Shown in pieces: positions 32,192 through 44,086 of a stretch of 64,000 nucleotides of DNA. This DNA comes from Oscheius sp. JU75 (taxonomy: Eukaryota; Nematoda; Chromadorea; Rhabditida; Rhabditidae): contig JASJZC010000004.1 of NCBI GenBank assembly GCA_037178855.1, forward strand, positions 5,146,001 to 5,210,000, in the 5' to 3' direction. Position numbers and translations under genes: made by a program. Every line of letters begins with the position of its first letter. Position 1 is the first letter of the stretch. A model generated the notes under the pieces. It ran no database searches. It saw only the letters and a list, made by a program, of their open reading frames with translations, and was not told the origin of the DNA.

Positions 32192-33078
32192 AGTTCGATA
32201 GAAGACGACAGAAAACCTCCATAAAAACTTTAACATTGAGGATTTACTGTTTGGTGACGCGATTCCAGGCGGAAGTTCAAAATCCTCTGTCAGGAAAGTA
32301 TAGATACTCTCTGAAAACCCTATCCTAAATCCTAAGTATCTTGTTTCGAAAGTGGCTAATATTGTAGACAAAAACTCAAAATGGATCCATCAATACAGCT
32401 GCATCACCCAAACGTCAAAAAAGTTTGGTTTCGAGCACTTTGAAAAAAGCCATTTTGTACTGAAAATCGTGATCACCACGGTCTATAATCGATTGCTTCG
32501 TGGGATTCCAAGCAAGCAAAATTTTGTAGAGAATTCGTGATATTATAAATGACAAAACTCCAGAACTTAGTTCTTCAAAATGTTAAACCCCTTCCCTCTA
32601 TAAACGTTCGAATATTGAGATCACATTTTTAATACTAATTTTGACTTGATACGAGTCCGCAAAAATAAAACATCTGTAGCAGAACGGTTTTGCCTCTGAG
32701 CAAGATCAAGTTCTGGGGTTTTGTCATTTATAATATCACGAATCTTCCACAAAATTTTGGAGTCGATTGCTTGGAATCCCACGGAGCAATCGATTATAGA
32801 CCGTGGTGATCACGATTTTCAGTACAAAATGGCTTTTTTCAAAGTGCTCGAAACCAAACTTTTTTGACGTTTGGGTGATGCAGCTGTATTGATGGATCCA
32901 TTTTGAGTTTTTGTCTACAATATTAGTCATTTTCGAAACAAGATACTTAGGGTTTTGAGAGAGTATCTATACTTTCCTGACAGAGGATTTTGAACTTCCG
33001 CCTGGAATCGCGTCACCAAACAGTAAATCCTCAATGTTAAAGTTTTTATGGAGGTTTTCTGTCGTCTTCTATCGAACT
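32192..33078. mobile_element. Long foldback (inverted-repeat) element
   Basis: Left arm 32192-32568 and right arm 32709-33078 are reverse complements with few differences, separated by about 140 bp. Outer ends are AGTTCGATAGAAGACGACAG and its complement. Each arm carries an open frame that is a by-product of the duplication. No transposase is present, so it is a non-autonomous foldback or MITE-like element. It abuts the Helitron fragment at 32146, suggesting nested insertion. Confidence 0.88.
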
Positions 33079-33772
33079 GACATGCTCACAAACTTTGAAA
33101 ACGTAAAGAATCATTCAGACGGGTGAAATTGCAGTGGTATCTATACTTTCTTGACATACTGTATAACATCTAGATTCCTCCTACGACCGAGTCTCGACTG
33201 AGATTGTTCAACCCGAACCGTTGTGAACCCATTTTGAGGGACTTGACCGTGAGGATAGAGGAAGAAGAACCGGCTGATCTCAAGATGGCTACAGTTCGGA
33301 CTGTCCTCCTTGCCTCTATGAATTGAGTAACTGTATGACTGATTGTCAAACTCCATGTTTTTGTTTGAAAATCGAAAATACAGTATGCCTCCGAAGTTCT
33401 AGATCTCTTGCGACACCTGAACAATTAGTTCTGAGAGGATCATGCTGAACTCCTAGTTTGCAGTCTTTTTCCACAAAAAAAATCTAATCGTGAGCCGAAA
33501 ACATGATCGGAAACCTTCAAAAACCGTCGGAAAACATGTGTAAATGAATAAGAGCGCTAACTAAGGCTGTCCAGAGGTAAAATAGATTTATTTAGCCTAT
33601 ATCTTGTGAGAAATATATACAAAAAATTTACAAAAAGGAAGATTTGAAGTAGTTACCGTAGAAGATGGACCCGATTACGTGCCTACTGCAGAGGGGAATG
33701 ATGACGAAGATATTTGTGCAGATAGACCTTCTTTTTCCCCTATTCTCTGATTCTATTGGCTGCTAGACTGAC
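33079..33772. other. Intergenic region downstream of usp-46
   Basis: No gene seen. GGTATCTATACTTTCTTGACA near 33135 resembles an internal sequence of the adjacent foldback arm (TATCTATACTTTCCTGACAG), hinting at a further partial copy. Confidence 0.5.
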
Positions 33773-36240
33773 ACTGGACCTGAACCACTCGGACGAATTG
33801 ATGATACTGGCGCATCTCGGGCCTAAACATTGCTTTATAGAAGGTAAAAAAGAGACTTACCTGATAAAAAAGAATGTAGGCGGACTCCGAATTACTCTTC
33901 TGGACTGCTGCTGTTCCGCTGTCGGTCAGACCGAAGAAATCCTCCATGGATGAGATGTCCATCTTCTGGGAAAATGCTTGTATTAGAGAAAGTGGGTTCC
34001 GGTGGCAAATGCGACTACTTTTCTTTAATTCTTTGATCAGGGTTTACGACCTGTCATCTGAAGGGAAACCCGGGGTATTCATTATAGAGTTACCCAATTT
34101 AGACACATCTCTTCGGTCAATTTTGGGTAGGGAAAAGATGTAAGATGGCTAAAAGAGGTCTCAGCACAAGGGTCCAAACTAGAAGCGAGTTCAAGAAGAT
34201 GGTATTTCGGTTTTATTTTAACAACTTCCCTAGTTTTCTTGCGTTGCCATGGATTCCCAAATAGATTTCTGCCTCCTAGTAACTTGGACTCTCCGTTTCA
34301 TTTCGTTGTCAAATTTTCAACAGAATTACTACTTTCCGCAAAAAATGAATTACCTACGCGGCGTTTTAACGTTCAAGAATTCTGGAATTTGTACCGAACT
34401 ATAAGTCATGCCATATAGTCTCTGAGTGTTGGCCGATACAAAAGTAAAGAACTTACATCAACGATGTCATCATCAAAAAGAAGCCAGCAGTTGGAGCTCT
34501 TGACCAGGGTGATGTAGTGTCCTCGATTCGGAGTCGCTCCACAATGAACCACTGCCGCCACCAGCTCGTACAATCTGTCCGTACTACTCGCGTCCTCGCT
34601 CTGAATTGAGTCTATTCTGCTGGACACTTCAAAAGACGGACCACATTGAATAGCCGCAGTTCTAGCGGGAACAGGACACGGTAGGACAGCTTCGTGTATC
34701 GGCCCAGCTGGTCTTGGAATTTGAACCGCTTCAAATGGAGCGCCAGCAGTTGAGGAAGTCGCTTTATTCTCATTCGTTTTTGGGCCTCCTGTTTCGAGGA
34801 GCAGATGTCGCAAAAGTATTTCTAAAATCCTCCTATTCAAATGAACCAGGAAAAGGACCGACTTGATCGCCTTGAAGGGTTTCCGTCTCGCTGAAGACGC
34901 GTAAACAATGTGTAATTGAGGCATTCTGCTCGACATCGACAGATAGATCGAGAAAATCTTCGTCTTTGCTCGAAACCTGGAAAGAAAATGATGAAAAGGC
35001 TATGTTAGAAGACTGGAAGACGTCCTATAGAAGGAAATCTCAGGTCATTCATTCGCAAAAACGTTCTACATACGCATGCGGTCAACATAGGTCGGAAATA
35101 GATCTTGTGGAAGTTTCTCTGCTACACGTATAATCGAAAGGGTTTGGGAGAGCGTCTGTTCATTATTTTGGCACGAAGCGAATTCTCGTTTGATGTGATA
35201 GTAGATTGGCAGATAATCCTACTAGAAGCCGGGCAAATATGTCAGAAAGAGCTATCTGCTCGCCCCGTTGATCAATGCGAGCTATTCTGAAGAAGTATTG
35301 AGTATTTTTCTTGAGTATAAGTTTATGGAAACCAGGTATAGGTCTGCAAAATGACTTTAGTCAGAAATAAAGAATAAAGAAACGTTGGAAGATCATTCTC
35401 AAATTGTTTTGTTGGTAGAGAAAACGTATCTTTCGCAACGACTGGTTCGGTGAAAAGGCCAGAAAGATCCTACCGTATCACAGGCCAGACACCGTGTCTC
35501 GTTGGTCAACGTCCCCTGGAAGATGTCCTGTACCCAAGAGGCATCTGGTCGCGAGCTCTGATGATGATGGTTGTCTTCTTCTCGTCGTTCGTGAGCCGAA
35601 CTTGCTGTTCCCCGCCTCAATGTCCCGTTTTTCTTCTTTTCCTCGACCGGCGGCGCACTTTTTTCCGCATTCTTCTCCTCCAGCAGGGTCTCCGAGATCG
35701 TATTCAATAAATAGTTAAGGAATTCGTGAGCATCCTGCTGCATGTAGTTGTCGAAGAGCTCTAAATGTGGGAAAATGGAAGACTAGGGGAGAGGAACCAA
35801 CCATTTTCCTTTTTCAATTTGGTGATGAATCTTTTCGGGGCTATCGTTCCTACTCGACGCTTTTGGGTGGCTATATTGTGGAACAGGTCGGCTAGACAAG
35901 TCACTAGGTTGTCTTTTGGCGTATCTAGAACAAATTTAATGAGCGCCTAGTCGAAAAACTCACTAGATTTTTTCGCTAACTGCTTGTACTGAAGTATTTT
36001 GTCCCGGAACGGCCGGCAAAAGTACAGGGCTTGGAGGACCGAGTTGCAGTAGCACGTATTTCCGAACTGAAAGCCAATACCTCATTTTAAAAAAAGGCAA
36101 AACCACATTGACAAGACCGAAATAGTGCTCGGAGCCGACGAGTTCTCCATTCTTGACGTCCCGCTCTAGATTATTTTGTGATGTTCCTTGTCCCTGAAAC
36201 TCTGACAGTAAATATCGATAAGAGAGGCTGAACCGACCAT
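33773..36240 (-). CDS. usp-46: Ubiquitin carboxyl-terminal hydrolase of the USP12/USP46 type
   Basis: Cysteine protease that removes ubiquitin; in C. elegans the orthologue regulates glutamate receptors with WD40 cofactors. ATG (36240-36238) is alone on the first exon, followed by a 44-nt intron and [20 protein letters not shown]. The catalytic Cys box is [20 protein letters not shown]; then [19 protein letters not shown], the [19 protein letters not shown] box, [35 protein letters not shown], the zinc site (CLAC...CDIC), [14 protein letters not shown] and the His box [15 protein letters not shown]. The end, [13 protein letters not shown]...AYILFYQ plus a short tail, stops at 33773. Coding is split into about nine exons. 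An insert of roughly 20 Glu/His-rich residues lies before IFQGTL. The family's MGxxxS start suggests N-myristoylation. Confidence 0.93.
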
Positions 36241-37592
36241 GTTAAGCACATAAATAAGCGCCCAATTGAGACCAGAAACGACGTTTCTCTGCCTGAAAGT
36301 GTAAATACATAAAATGCTGTGAAAGACATTAGAGAAGAGTTCGACGAAAGGACGAAAGGTGAGTCAGCACGTTGTAAATCGTTTCGGACAAACAATGGCC
36401 ATCGGAAATGTTATCTTTTCGCTAATTTTACGAGAAAACTGAGAGAAAAGCAAAAGAAATCAAGAATTTTAATGAGAAACTTTGGTTGCACGAAAAGTGC
36501 GTCAGAAGCACGGCATGGCCGAGTGGCCAGTCGACTGGCGTATGCTGAGGGTACACTCTAGCCTGGAATACGCTCTTTGACGAATTATAAACTCTTTTGA
36601 GAAGCTGAACCTAGTGGAAAAGCAGGGAAAAGAGGGTAATCAAAAAAAACCGAAGGCCTGAACGAGTTTTAAGGTTAGGAACAAGTCAAAATAGTTTTCT
36701 GATCAATGGAAAACATTTCCCAAGAAATAGTTTATGAATAGAGCATCTCCAAAAATTTTGAATTGCCAAAAATAATCAAATATCTGGGTAATTTAGCGCA
36801 GTTCAAACTTAAAAATGACTGGGACAACTGGCCCTGCTCTGTCTTGCCCGATCCAGACACTCTGACTTTCATTCCCCTCGCCTTTGCCGTTTCATCTCTC
36901 CAATAAGGTCTCTTTATACCCTGAGACACCACCATTACGTCGGTTTAATTACCCAAGTTTGAGGTATTCAAATGCTTCCAACCATTCTCTCCTGTAGTGG
37001 TTGACAGAAATTTTGGAACAGCTTTTCCCTCTAATGGGAAGGCTATAAGACTAAGTTTTTTTCTCTCGTCTCTGTCTGTTTGTCTGTAGGTATCTCTCTA
37101 CCAGCCTGTTTTTCTCTCAGTTCTTAGAGTATAGACCTACCTTGATGACTGCTTCTATGATTGCAAAGACCCTTCCGAGCCCCAAAGAATGCTAGAATCG
37201 ACGAGAATGATGACTCGGGCAAATACCTGACCAAGGTCTATCCATTCTTGCATCAGTCCTGGACACTGTATTCATTCTTGACCTCAGAAGAGAATGATGA
37301 TTCCATGCAAGAAGAAACTGTTAGCTGCCCTCTGTTAGCATCGCCGCGTTTCCATTCTGCTCCTTGCTATGTTCAGATGCTTAAGAATCTTGTCCCGTCT
37401 GCGATGGTCTCGATTGGAAGGCCCGACTCTGGAAACCAAGAGGATTGCAGCAGTTTTCTTGTCCCTCCCCCTGATCACTGTCAAAGTCAAGAAGAACTTG
37501 ATCCCTGACCCCTCTCTCCAATAAGAGAGGAACATAATATTCTTCACAAACTGTTTATGTGAGCAGTTGTGGTCGGCTTGTAGTTGTTATTC
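36241..37592. other. Intergenic region
   Basis: About 1.35 kb between two convergent or tandem minus genes. Open frames (e.g. 37161-37508) lack motifs and splice logic. A tRNA-like patch at 36510-36545 was examined and rejected. Confidence 0.5.
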
Positions 37593-39366
37593 CTATGTCT
37601 TCTTTGGCGCCACTTCGCTCTGGGTGTTGGTGTTCTCCGTCGTCGGCAGCGAAATGTCCTTGTCCTTACTATTGGCTTCCGCTTCGCTAACATCGTTCCT
37701 GGCCACGTCGAGGCGGCATCGCTTAACTCCGGGGATCGTCGAGATGGCCCAGAGCTTGACATCAGCCGGCGGGCGGACCTCCTTCCTAATGTTGTAGAGC
37801 ATCCGGAAGAGCTTGTTCATCGAGGGCCGATCCTCCTCCTTCAGGACCCAGATCTTGTCCGTCATCTCGACGATCGGCTTCGGCGTGTTGCTCGGCATCG
37901 CCAGCATTTGGCATTTCCTGATTAGCGTGGCAATCTTCTTCACCGGTTCGTCGGGCCATGGCTTCTCTCCGGCAAAGATCTCGTAGAGGAGAACTCCGAA
38001 GCTCCAGACATCCGTTTTTGCCGAATACTTGGCTGGCCGCTTGAGCGATTCCGGAGCCATCCAACGGACCGGAATCTGTGCGTTGGCGTCGGGCTCCTCA
38101 TCTGCTCCGCTCTTGTCCAGCTCGTTCAGAGACAGTCCAAAATCCCCAATTTTGATGACGCCGTCTGCGGAGATGAGGCAGTTTCGAGCGGCTAAACAGC
38201 TTAAATGACCTCAAAAAAGTTTGAAAGACTCACCCAAGTCACGATGAACGCAGCTCTTCTCGTGGAGGTAGCGCATTCCTTTGGCGGCTTCCAGCGCGTA
38301 GACGACCCTCTCGCCCGGTTCGATCTTGTCTCCCGGATTCTTCTTTAGATGGGTTTCCAGGTTGCCGCCGGCGCAGTACTCCATAACGATGAGGATGGGC
38401 GGTCTGGCAAGGGCGACTCCGTGCAACTGAACGATGAAGTCGTCGACATAGATGGACATTCTTTCGGCCTCGCCAATCATTGCCTTGCGGGCCTCCTTGC
38501 TCTCATCACTCGTCTCCGTCAGCTTTCCCTCGTGGCAGACCTTGATGGCCACGTCGTAGGTCGTTCCGGCCGTCCTCTTGTACTTGCCACGGTCTGAAAA
38601 TGGGCACTAATGGAGATAGTTGACAGAGTAGACAATGACAGTAAACAGTAGGGTATATATGGTAAACAAGAGACAGTAAGAAAACATGAACACAGGACAG
38701 AATGTACAGTAGACAGAAGACACTGGCCCTACAGAACAGAGACACGAATAGTCTGGTAAAACACTACCGACATAGTGGGTAGGGTCACTCAATAGAGTAG
38801 ACAAAGACTGCGTTGACAACGACAGTGGACAGTCATGGAGAAAGAACTGAAAAAGACTCACAGACGTTGCAGAAGTTTCCACGTCCAATGAGGTCCGAGG
38901 TCTTGTAATCGACGAGATCGTGCGTGATCTGCCATTTGGGACGAGGGACAGGGTGCTTCAAATAGCCTTTTCCCGGCGTCTTGTGCTCCTTGTAGTAGTC
39001 AACGAGCTGGACGACCGTGTTGAAGCCGACAAAACCACGATTCTCCTGCCTCTTGGTCACGTCGCCGCTCGACTTCTTCTTCTTAAGTCCTCTTCCGCCT
39101 CCGGACATCAGCATGAACTTCCACTTCTCTTTCTCGTGGACCAGCGTCAGATGTATGATTTCCTTCTTGTCGTTCATCGTGGAGATGACAATATCGCCGA
39201 ATCCCTTTCCATTGGAGTCGGTGACGCGGACGAGGAAGTGGTTGGGCTCCTTCAGAAGGTGCTGGATGTCCTTTCTCGGTCGGTAGCCGTGGAAGTAATC
39301 CTTCTTCTCCAGGTCGTTGTCAACAGTAGCGACAGCCGTCTTCTCTTTTGCGTTCTCGGCAGCCAT
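37593..39366 (-). CDS. SH2-domain non-receptor tyrosine kinase (Fes/Fer-like, nematode-expanded)
   Basis: Four exons: 39366 to about 38872, about 38594-38228, about 38192 onward to 37593. Residues 25-130 are SH2 (YFHGYRPRKDIQHLLKEPNHF, FLVRVTDS with the phosphotyrosine-binding Arg). The kinase domain has the Gly loop LIGRGNFCNVYRGKY, VAIKV Lys, HRDLAARN catalytic loop, IGDFGLS and PVRWMAPESL, all of tyrosine-kinase type. The activation segment between DFG and the P+1 loop (LNELDKSGADEEPDANAQI) contains no Tyr, so the usual autophosphorylation site is absent. The C-terminal 50 residues are charged and low-complexity. Length about 425 residues fits the small SH2-kinases abundant in nematode germ line (SPE-8 group). 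It points away from the gene at 39542. Confidence 0.9.
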
Positions 39367-39541
39367 CTCCTAGTGTGTCGAGTTCTCCAAGTCAAAATTA
39401 TTGTTTTACGGTAATTGTCCAATAAGGAAACTTGTTTTTGGATTCAAAACTGTTAATTTTCCAAACTTGCCAAGCAAGCAATTAATCAGCTTGGAGCACC
39501 TGCAGAAGACGCTCGTAGTGAAGCCGAGCAACAACCGTCTG

Positions 39542-39823
39542 ATGGAGAGGAAGGAGGAGCCGAAGCCAATCGTCTCCAATGTGGCCACCGAACTACCGAC
39601 TCTGGCCTCATCAATGCAGCCGAAAGCTGGGGATATTGTGATGCGCCATACGCTCCGTGACGGCGGCCGTCTGACGAGACTCACAAGAGGTCATGAGATT
39701 CTCTACCACCTGAAGGTGCCCGACGGAAAACAGATCTACCTCGAGAAGAAGCCAAACAGCCTGGGACTGCTCATCACCGATAAGAGGGGCAATCTCGTAA
39801 TGACGATGGGCTGTGATCGCTAG
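39542..39823 (+). CDS. Small conserved-looking protein, function unknown
   Basis: 93 residues from ATG 39542 (MERKEEPKPIVSNVATEL) to TAG, followed by CAATAAA at about 39833. The start is chosen because TTAATCAG at 39487 is a good trans-splice acceptor and this is the first ATG in frame; the frame stays open upstream. The core is basic with a beta-strand-like pattern (RHTLRDGGRLTRLTRGHEI, KQIYLEKKPNSLGLLITD). No domain recognised. Divergent from the tyrosine kinase across less than 180 bp, so they may share a promoter. Confidence 0.6.
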   Translation: MERKEEPKPIVSNVATELPTLASSMQPKAGDIVMRHTLRDGGRLTRLTRGHEILYHLKVPDGKQIYLEKKPNSLGLLITDKRGNLVMTMGCDR

Positions 39824-40306
39824 AAGAACACTTCAATAAACCTTTTCTGGGACATTTTCATCGGCTTTTTAGACAATTTCAAACAGCCGCCTTTGTTGAT
39901 CCCCGTCACGAACTGGCGCGCTGTTTACAAACCTGGATCACTGTAAGTTTTACTTTTTCGTCTAAATCCTAAAATTCTCTTTTTCCTTTTTTTTTCTGCC
40001 TAATATGTCTTTTTGTCGCCAGAAATAGACAAATGCCTGGAAATAAGCAAGAGTTTCAAAAATTAGAGGAAATTGCTCTGGAAAAGAGAAGTATCACTTA
40101 TTTTTGCAGACGGATCGTTCCGATCAGTAGTTTGACTCCTGAAGTCCTGCTTTCCGTCTGATTTTGCTGTTTCTGGTCGAAAAGAACCCTATTTCAATGA
40201 GTAAGGTACTTGTGGTTATTGACCAACAACTGACTTTCGTTACAATTCCCCCATTTTCAGAGCTCCGAGTTTCGTCAAGAGACGGCATTTGCCCTAATAA
40301 CTCGTG

Positions 40307-41322
40307 ATGGATCCACTTCAACCACCTAGTGATGGTGAGATTGCTTTTCCTTTCACTTGTTCAACTAATTTTTTTTCAGAAAAAGTGTTGACCACCCTAA
40401 CCCCCATCATGCCTTGTCCGCTTGCGGCGGCTTCCAGCATGAGAGGATATAGCTACACCGCGCCACAGATGCAAATGCAAATGCCGATTATGTATCCCTA
40501 CCTTCAGAGTTTGTTTGTTTGATTTTGCTCGAGCAGAATTGGTTCAGCCCATCTTCATCAGCAGCTGAAGTTCAAGCCGGTTCGTCGTGAACGTGTGGTA
40601 TTCTCTCGTAACCAATATGCTATCCTGGAGGCTGCCTACAGCACGAATCACTATCCGGACGTCATGACTCGCGACGGTATCGCTGACCAGATCGGTGTGC
40701 AGAGGGATAGAGTCCACGTTAGTTCTTTTGGCTGCCTGTAATCGTTCAATTTTCAGTGCTGGTTCAGGAATCGTCGTAGCAGACAACGTCAGGCCGAGAA
40801 AGATCAGGCAAGGAGGGAGGCTGCCATAAAGGAAGAATTACTGGAGCCACAGCTGCGTGAATATCCTGTGACCCCGATTGCCACAGCCACCACTGGAAAG
40901 GAACAGCCTACCCACGGCTACTCAATTTCTAACATGGTTCCCTCCTCCTACTCGTATTTCAACAACCAGCTAGTTTAGAACACTTATTTGGGCGAAGGTG
41001 TCAATCTCTACCATCCGTACAACAACGCGGCCGCCTCCAATTCCTACCTGGAGAATTTTTACCAAGCCTGGCTGACTCCGCGTAATACAGTCCAAAGATT
41101 GATCCCTGTGACGGAGCTTGTGAAGACCGTTGCTCCACCGACTGGCATCATGAAGCAGGAGGCTTTATCTCAACTAATTGTTAGATCTGTTCTTTTTCTG
41201 TACTGAATTGAATCACTTAGGACCCCGCAACGGAAGAAGCCATTGCCGTCGCCTCTATCACTCAACAGGACGAGCAGGAGCCGTCTTCGCCGAAGACCTC
41301 TTCATCTTCATTATACTTTTAG
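40307..41322 (+). CDS. Divergent homeobox transcription factor (paired/OTX-like)
   Basis: Exons 40307-40334, 40380-40508, 40548-40717, then 40757 to about 40936, 40979-41179 and about 41221-41322. The homeodomain spans exons 3-4: RRERVVFSRNQYAILEAAYS, TNHYPDVMTRDGIADQIGVQ, RVHCWFRNRRSRQRQ. The YPD and helix-3 N51/R53 positions fit OTX/paired-like factors, but residue 50 is Arg (WFRN) rather than the Lys or Gln usual there, and position 47 is Cys. An in-frame TAG at 40976-40978 is avoided by a 42-nt intron (40937-40978) starting ATG|GTTCCC. The N-terminal part is Met/Gln/Pro-rich, and the C-terminal part is Ser/Gln-rich, both likely regulatory. Confidence 0.85.
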
Positions 41323-41353
41323 GCTAAGCCTCATTTTATACCCACCTCAGGGA

Positions 41354-44086
41354 TCAAGATATATTATGTGTACTGTTTTTCTGTTTAAAATTAAATGAAT
41401 GTTTTATACTTTTTTGACTTGTATCACGGTGAGAAGTAGTGGTTTCCTGTTGCGAATCTGCCTTCAGGTGCCTCACAATTCTCGTCGGACGGGCCCAGCT
41501 TAGGATCAGCTGCCTGGATGAAATATCCGACTCCGGAGCGGAAGAAGGAGTAGTCAGCTCGACTAGCAATACATTCAACACTTCTGAAAGAATTAGTGTT
41601 CCCTCTAGAAATAATCGGGACCTCTTCAATCGACTGAAGCAGACGTGTGGGGTGAGACATCTGGACACCTTCATTCCCCAATGCTCCTCGTTGATAGCGC
41701 TCATGCATCTGTCAAAGTCCTAAACTTTCTCATTTTTTTCTCGAAAATTTTTTTAGAACCTCAAAACTTTCCGTGGAAGATTTGTTTAGGGGAACATTCC
41801 GGAAGGAGCTGAAGTCTTCCAGCCGCATTTTCCATTCTTTGTTGAGGAGAGACGCAAGAGAAGTCATGTCAATGGAGGCAGGAGACCCGACAGAGTTGTG
41901 AGAGTGTCGGAGATGGTAGAAATGAGCCTGTTCCATCCTTTACTCGAGGTCAACTAGAACTTACTCTGGTGCAAGGAACACGCGTCTGAACGTAGCCGAA
42001 TCGGTGAATGCCAGTCTCATGCATGTTGACAGAATCCACTCGACTCGCATTGACTACGACCCTGGTCTTCATTCTCCAGACATTGCAGTTCTGTTTCGTT
42101 TTAGAATTGAGGAGGAAATCAAAGTTGAATGTGTCCAGGGTCATGATGTCCTGGAAGAACAGTGAGTGATTACCTATAGCCAGTTAGGATAGATGTTTTT
42201 CTTTTGCTAAAAGAGTGAATCTGATAGAAAACTTGCTCTTGGAGGAGGAAGAGCAAACTGGGTGTCGCGATGTTCGAAGAGAAGTGAACCGGCTTGAGGA
42301 TGTTCTTCGAAGAGACTCTACAAATATTTTATCTTTTGGTGACTATACCCATTCGGTCTACCCTGATAATGTCCAGATTCATCGATGGCTTTACTGTCAA
42401 CGGGTCTGTTGGAAGAAGCATATCGTCAATATCGGTAAAGACGACCAGATCAGCCCAAGGCTTGACCAAGAAGAGGCAATTCACGTGAGATTCTTCAATA
42501 CCTATATGCGAAACTCTTTTGCTTTTCAAAAAGCTGTCTAACCTCTACTAAGAACCAATCCGTTGGGGTTTGTGTCGGAAAGAGTCGGCCACTTTGGCCA
42601 TTGTCGAATTATTACCAGACCTAGAAGGATCATATTGTACAATACTTTTTTTTTTTTTGAAATATGAATTGAAGTTTCAGTTTTACGCTGTTTTACAAAA
42701 TTGTAGCCCGATTCAAAAGATACTACTTTTTGAACATCCCAAAATCGAATACTCGATCGTTAGCGCACAAAACATCGATTATCCCAGTAGGGCGCGCCCA
42801 GTCCTGAAGCTTTCGGCCCGCGCCGCACAAAACTAAATCGTTGTGACAGGGCTCTCGAACCATCAGATCTATTTCATTGTCTTTTTCGCACCCAGAGCAT
42901 CAAAATGACACCGAACACGCAATATGAGACTTCTAACTGTGCCCCCTCTCACCTCTCTTCTCGTACTCCTGAAGAATCTTGTAGGTTGACGTCGAAGCCG
43001 ACTGTATTGGAATCACAATCTTTGTGGCTCCCAGCGCAAGCCAGGTCTCAATTCCGGCCAACATAATCTCCCAATCCGTGTAAATGTACATAGGGGCCAC
43101 ACAGACGACCAGGTCATGACGAATTTCCCTACGTTTCAATGAATGTGCCTTTAGAAAACCTACTTCAAAGCTGGCTCTGGCTGAATGATCATAGAATCCT
43201 CGACGAAAGGTGTGGCAGAGATTCGAAACTCTTTGAAAGCATGGACCTCGATCTCACATTCGGCGATGTGCCCGGCCCAGGAACAGACATCACTGGCGGC
43301 ACGTTTGCCACGATGGATTCGTTGCACAGTGGCGTGGGATACTGAAAAAGTAGCATAAAACACGACTCGAAATAGGATGATTCCGGTTAAGACCTCTTTA
43401 TGTCAATGATTTCCAGCAGACTCTAGCTGTGAAAATGAGTAAGAATAAGAGACTTCAGGTTCGATAACGAGATAGACTTCGGGAGGGAGACGTCATTAGG
43501 CTCAGTTGTTGCAAAGTTACGCCGGTGCTCTCAAGACTACCGTCTACCTCTTACTTTCAGTCCGAAAAATAGGAGAAAAGAGCTGCAGTCTGTGTCTTTT
43601 ACGATAAGTAGCCATGATACGTTGACCCAAAGGATCTAAAAAGTTTCTACCTAGATAATGATTGTCTGGCTGTTTCGAGAAGCAGTACAGTGGATGTTCC
43701 ATTCGTCCATCCCCCAAAAAATGAATAACAGCATATCGTCCCTCCACATTCTGTTCATGTTTTGGTCTGACGAATGTTCCCAGAATGATCTGTCTGGTTC
43801 CTAAAGAAAGATCACTTCGGAAAGCATTGGTACTAACCAATGTCCTTGTCAATGAACGTGTCTCCAATATTTTTCAATTGCCACATATTGATGGTTCGCT
43901 GGTACCAGGCCAGGCCTGTCAAAATGGCTAAGACTATTAGGGCTAGACGGAGAGTCTGAAATAAATTGAGTAGATAGTGTCACCGTCACTGTTACTCACC
44001 CATTCTGCCACGGAAGGACAGTATCTTCTGACCGCGAGTCGAGTCTGTGCCATATGGAACCAGACTTTGCGCATGCTCCAGCGCAT
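41354..44086 (-). CDS. Glycosyltransferase family 92 (DUF23) membrane protein
   Basis: Golgi type II glycosyltransferase of the family that includes nematode galactosyltransferases. Exons: 44086-44000, 43955-43838, 43800-43651, 43341-43164, 43128-42953, 42620-42543, 42501-42362, 42317-42237, 42150-41965, about 41913-41786 and about 41745-41354. A short cytosolic tail and anchor (LRLALIVLAILTGLAWY) precede the lumenal domain. GT92 hallmarks are DLVVCVAPMYIYTDWEIML, RQWPKWPTLSDTNPNG, NCLFLVKPWADLVVFTDIDD (the metal-site DxD equivalent), TFNFDFL, VNMHETGIHRF and RCMSAINEEHWG...RCLTPHVC. Start ATG follows AAATCAGAAT, a likely trans-splice acceptor. One intron (42236-42151) uses a GC donor (GCAAGT). 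The ~90-residue tail after the last Cys is of low similarity and may be partly non-coding. Confidence 0.9.

Noticed and set aside
32352-32930. Two near-identical short proteins on opposite strands.
   Set aside because: They arise from the arms of the foldback element and have no start context or domain.
36505-36590. GGCATGGCCGAGTGGCCAGTC looks like the D-arm of a tRNA-Ser/Leu gene.
   Set aside because: No anticodon stem, no T-arm GGTTCGAATCC box and no matching acceptor stem follow within 90 bases.
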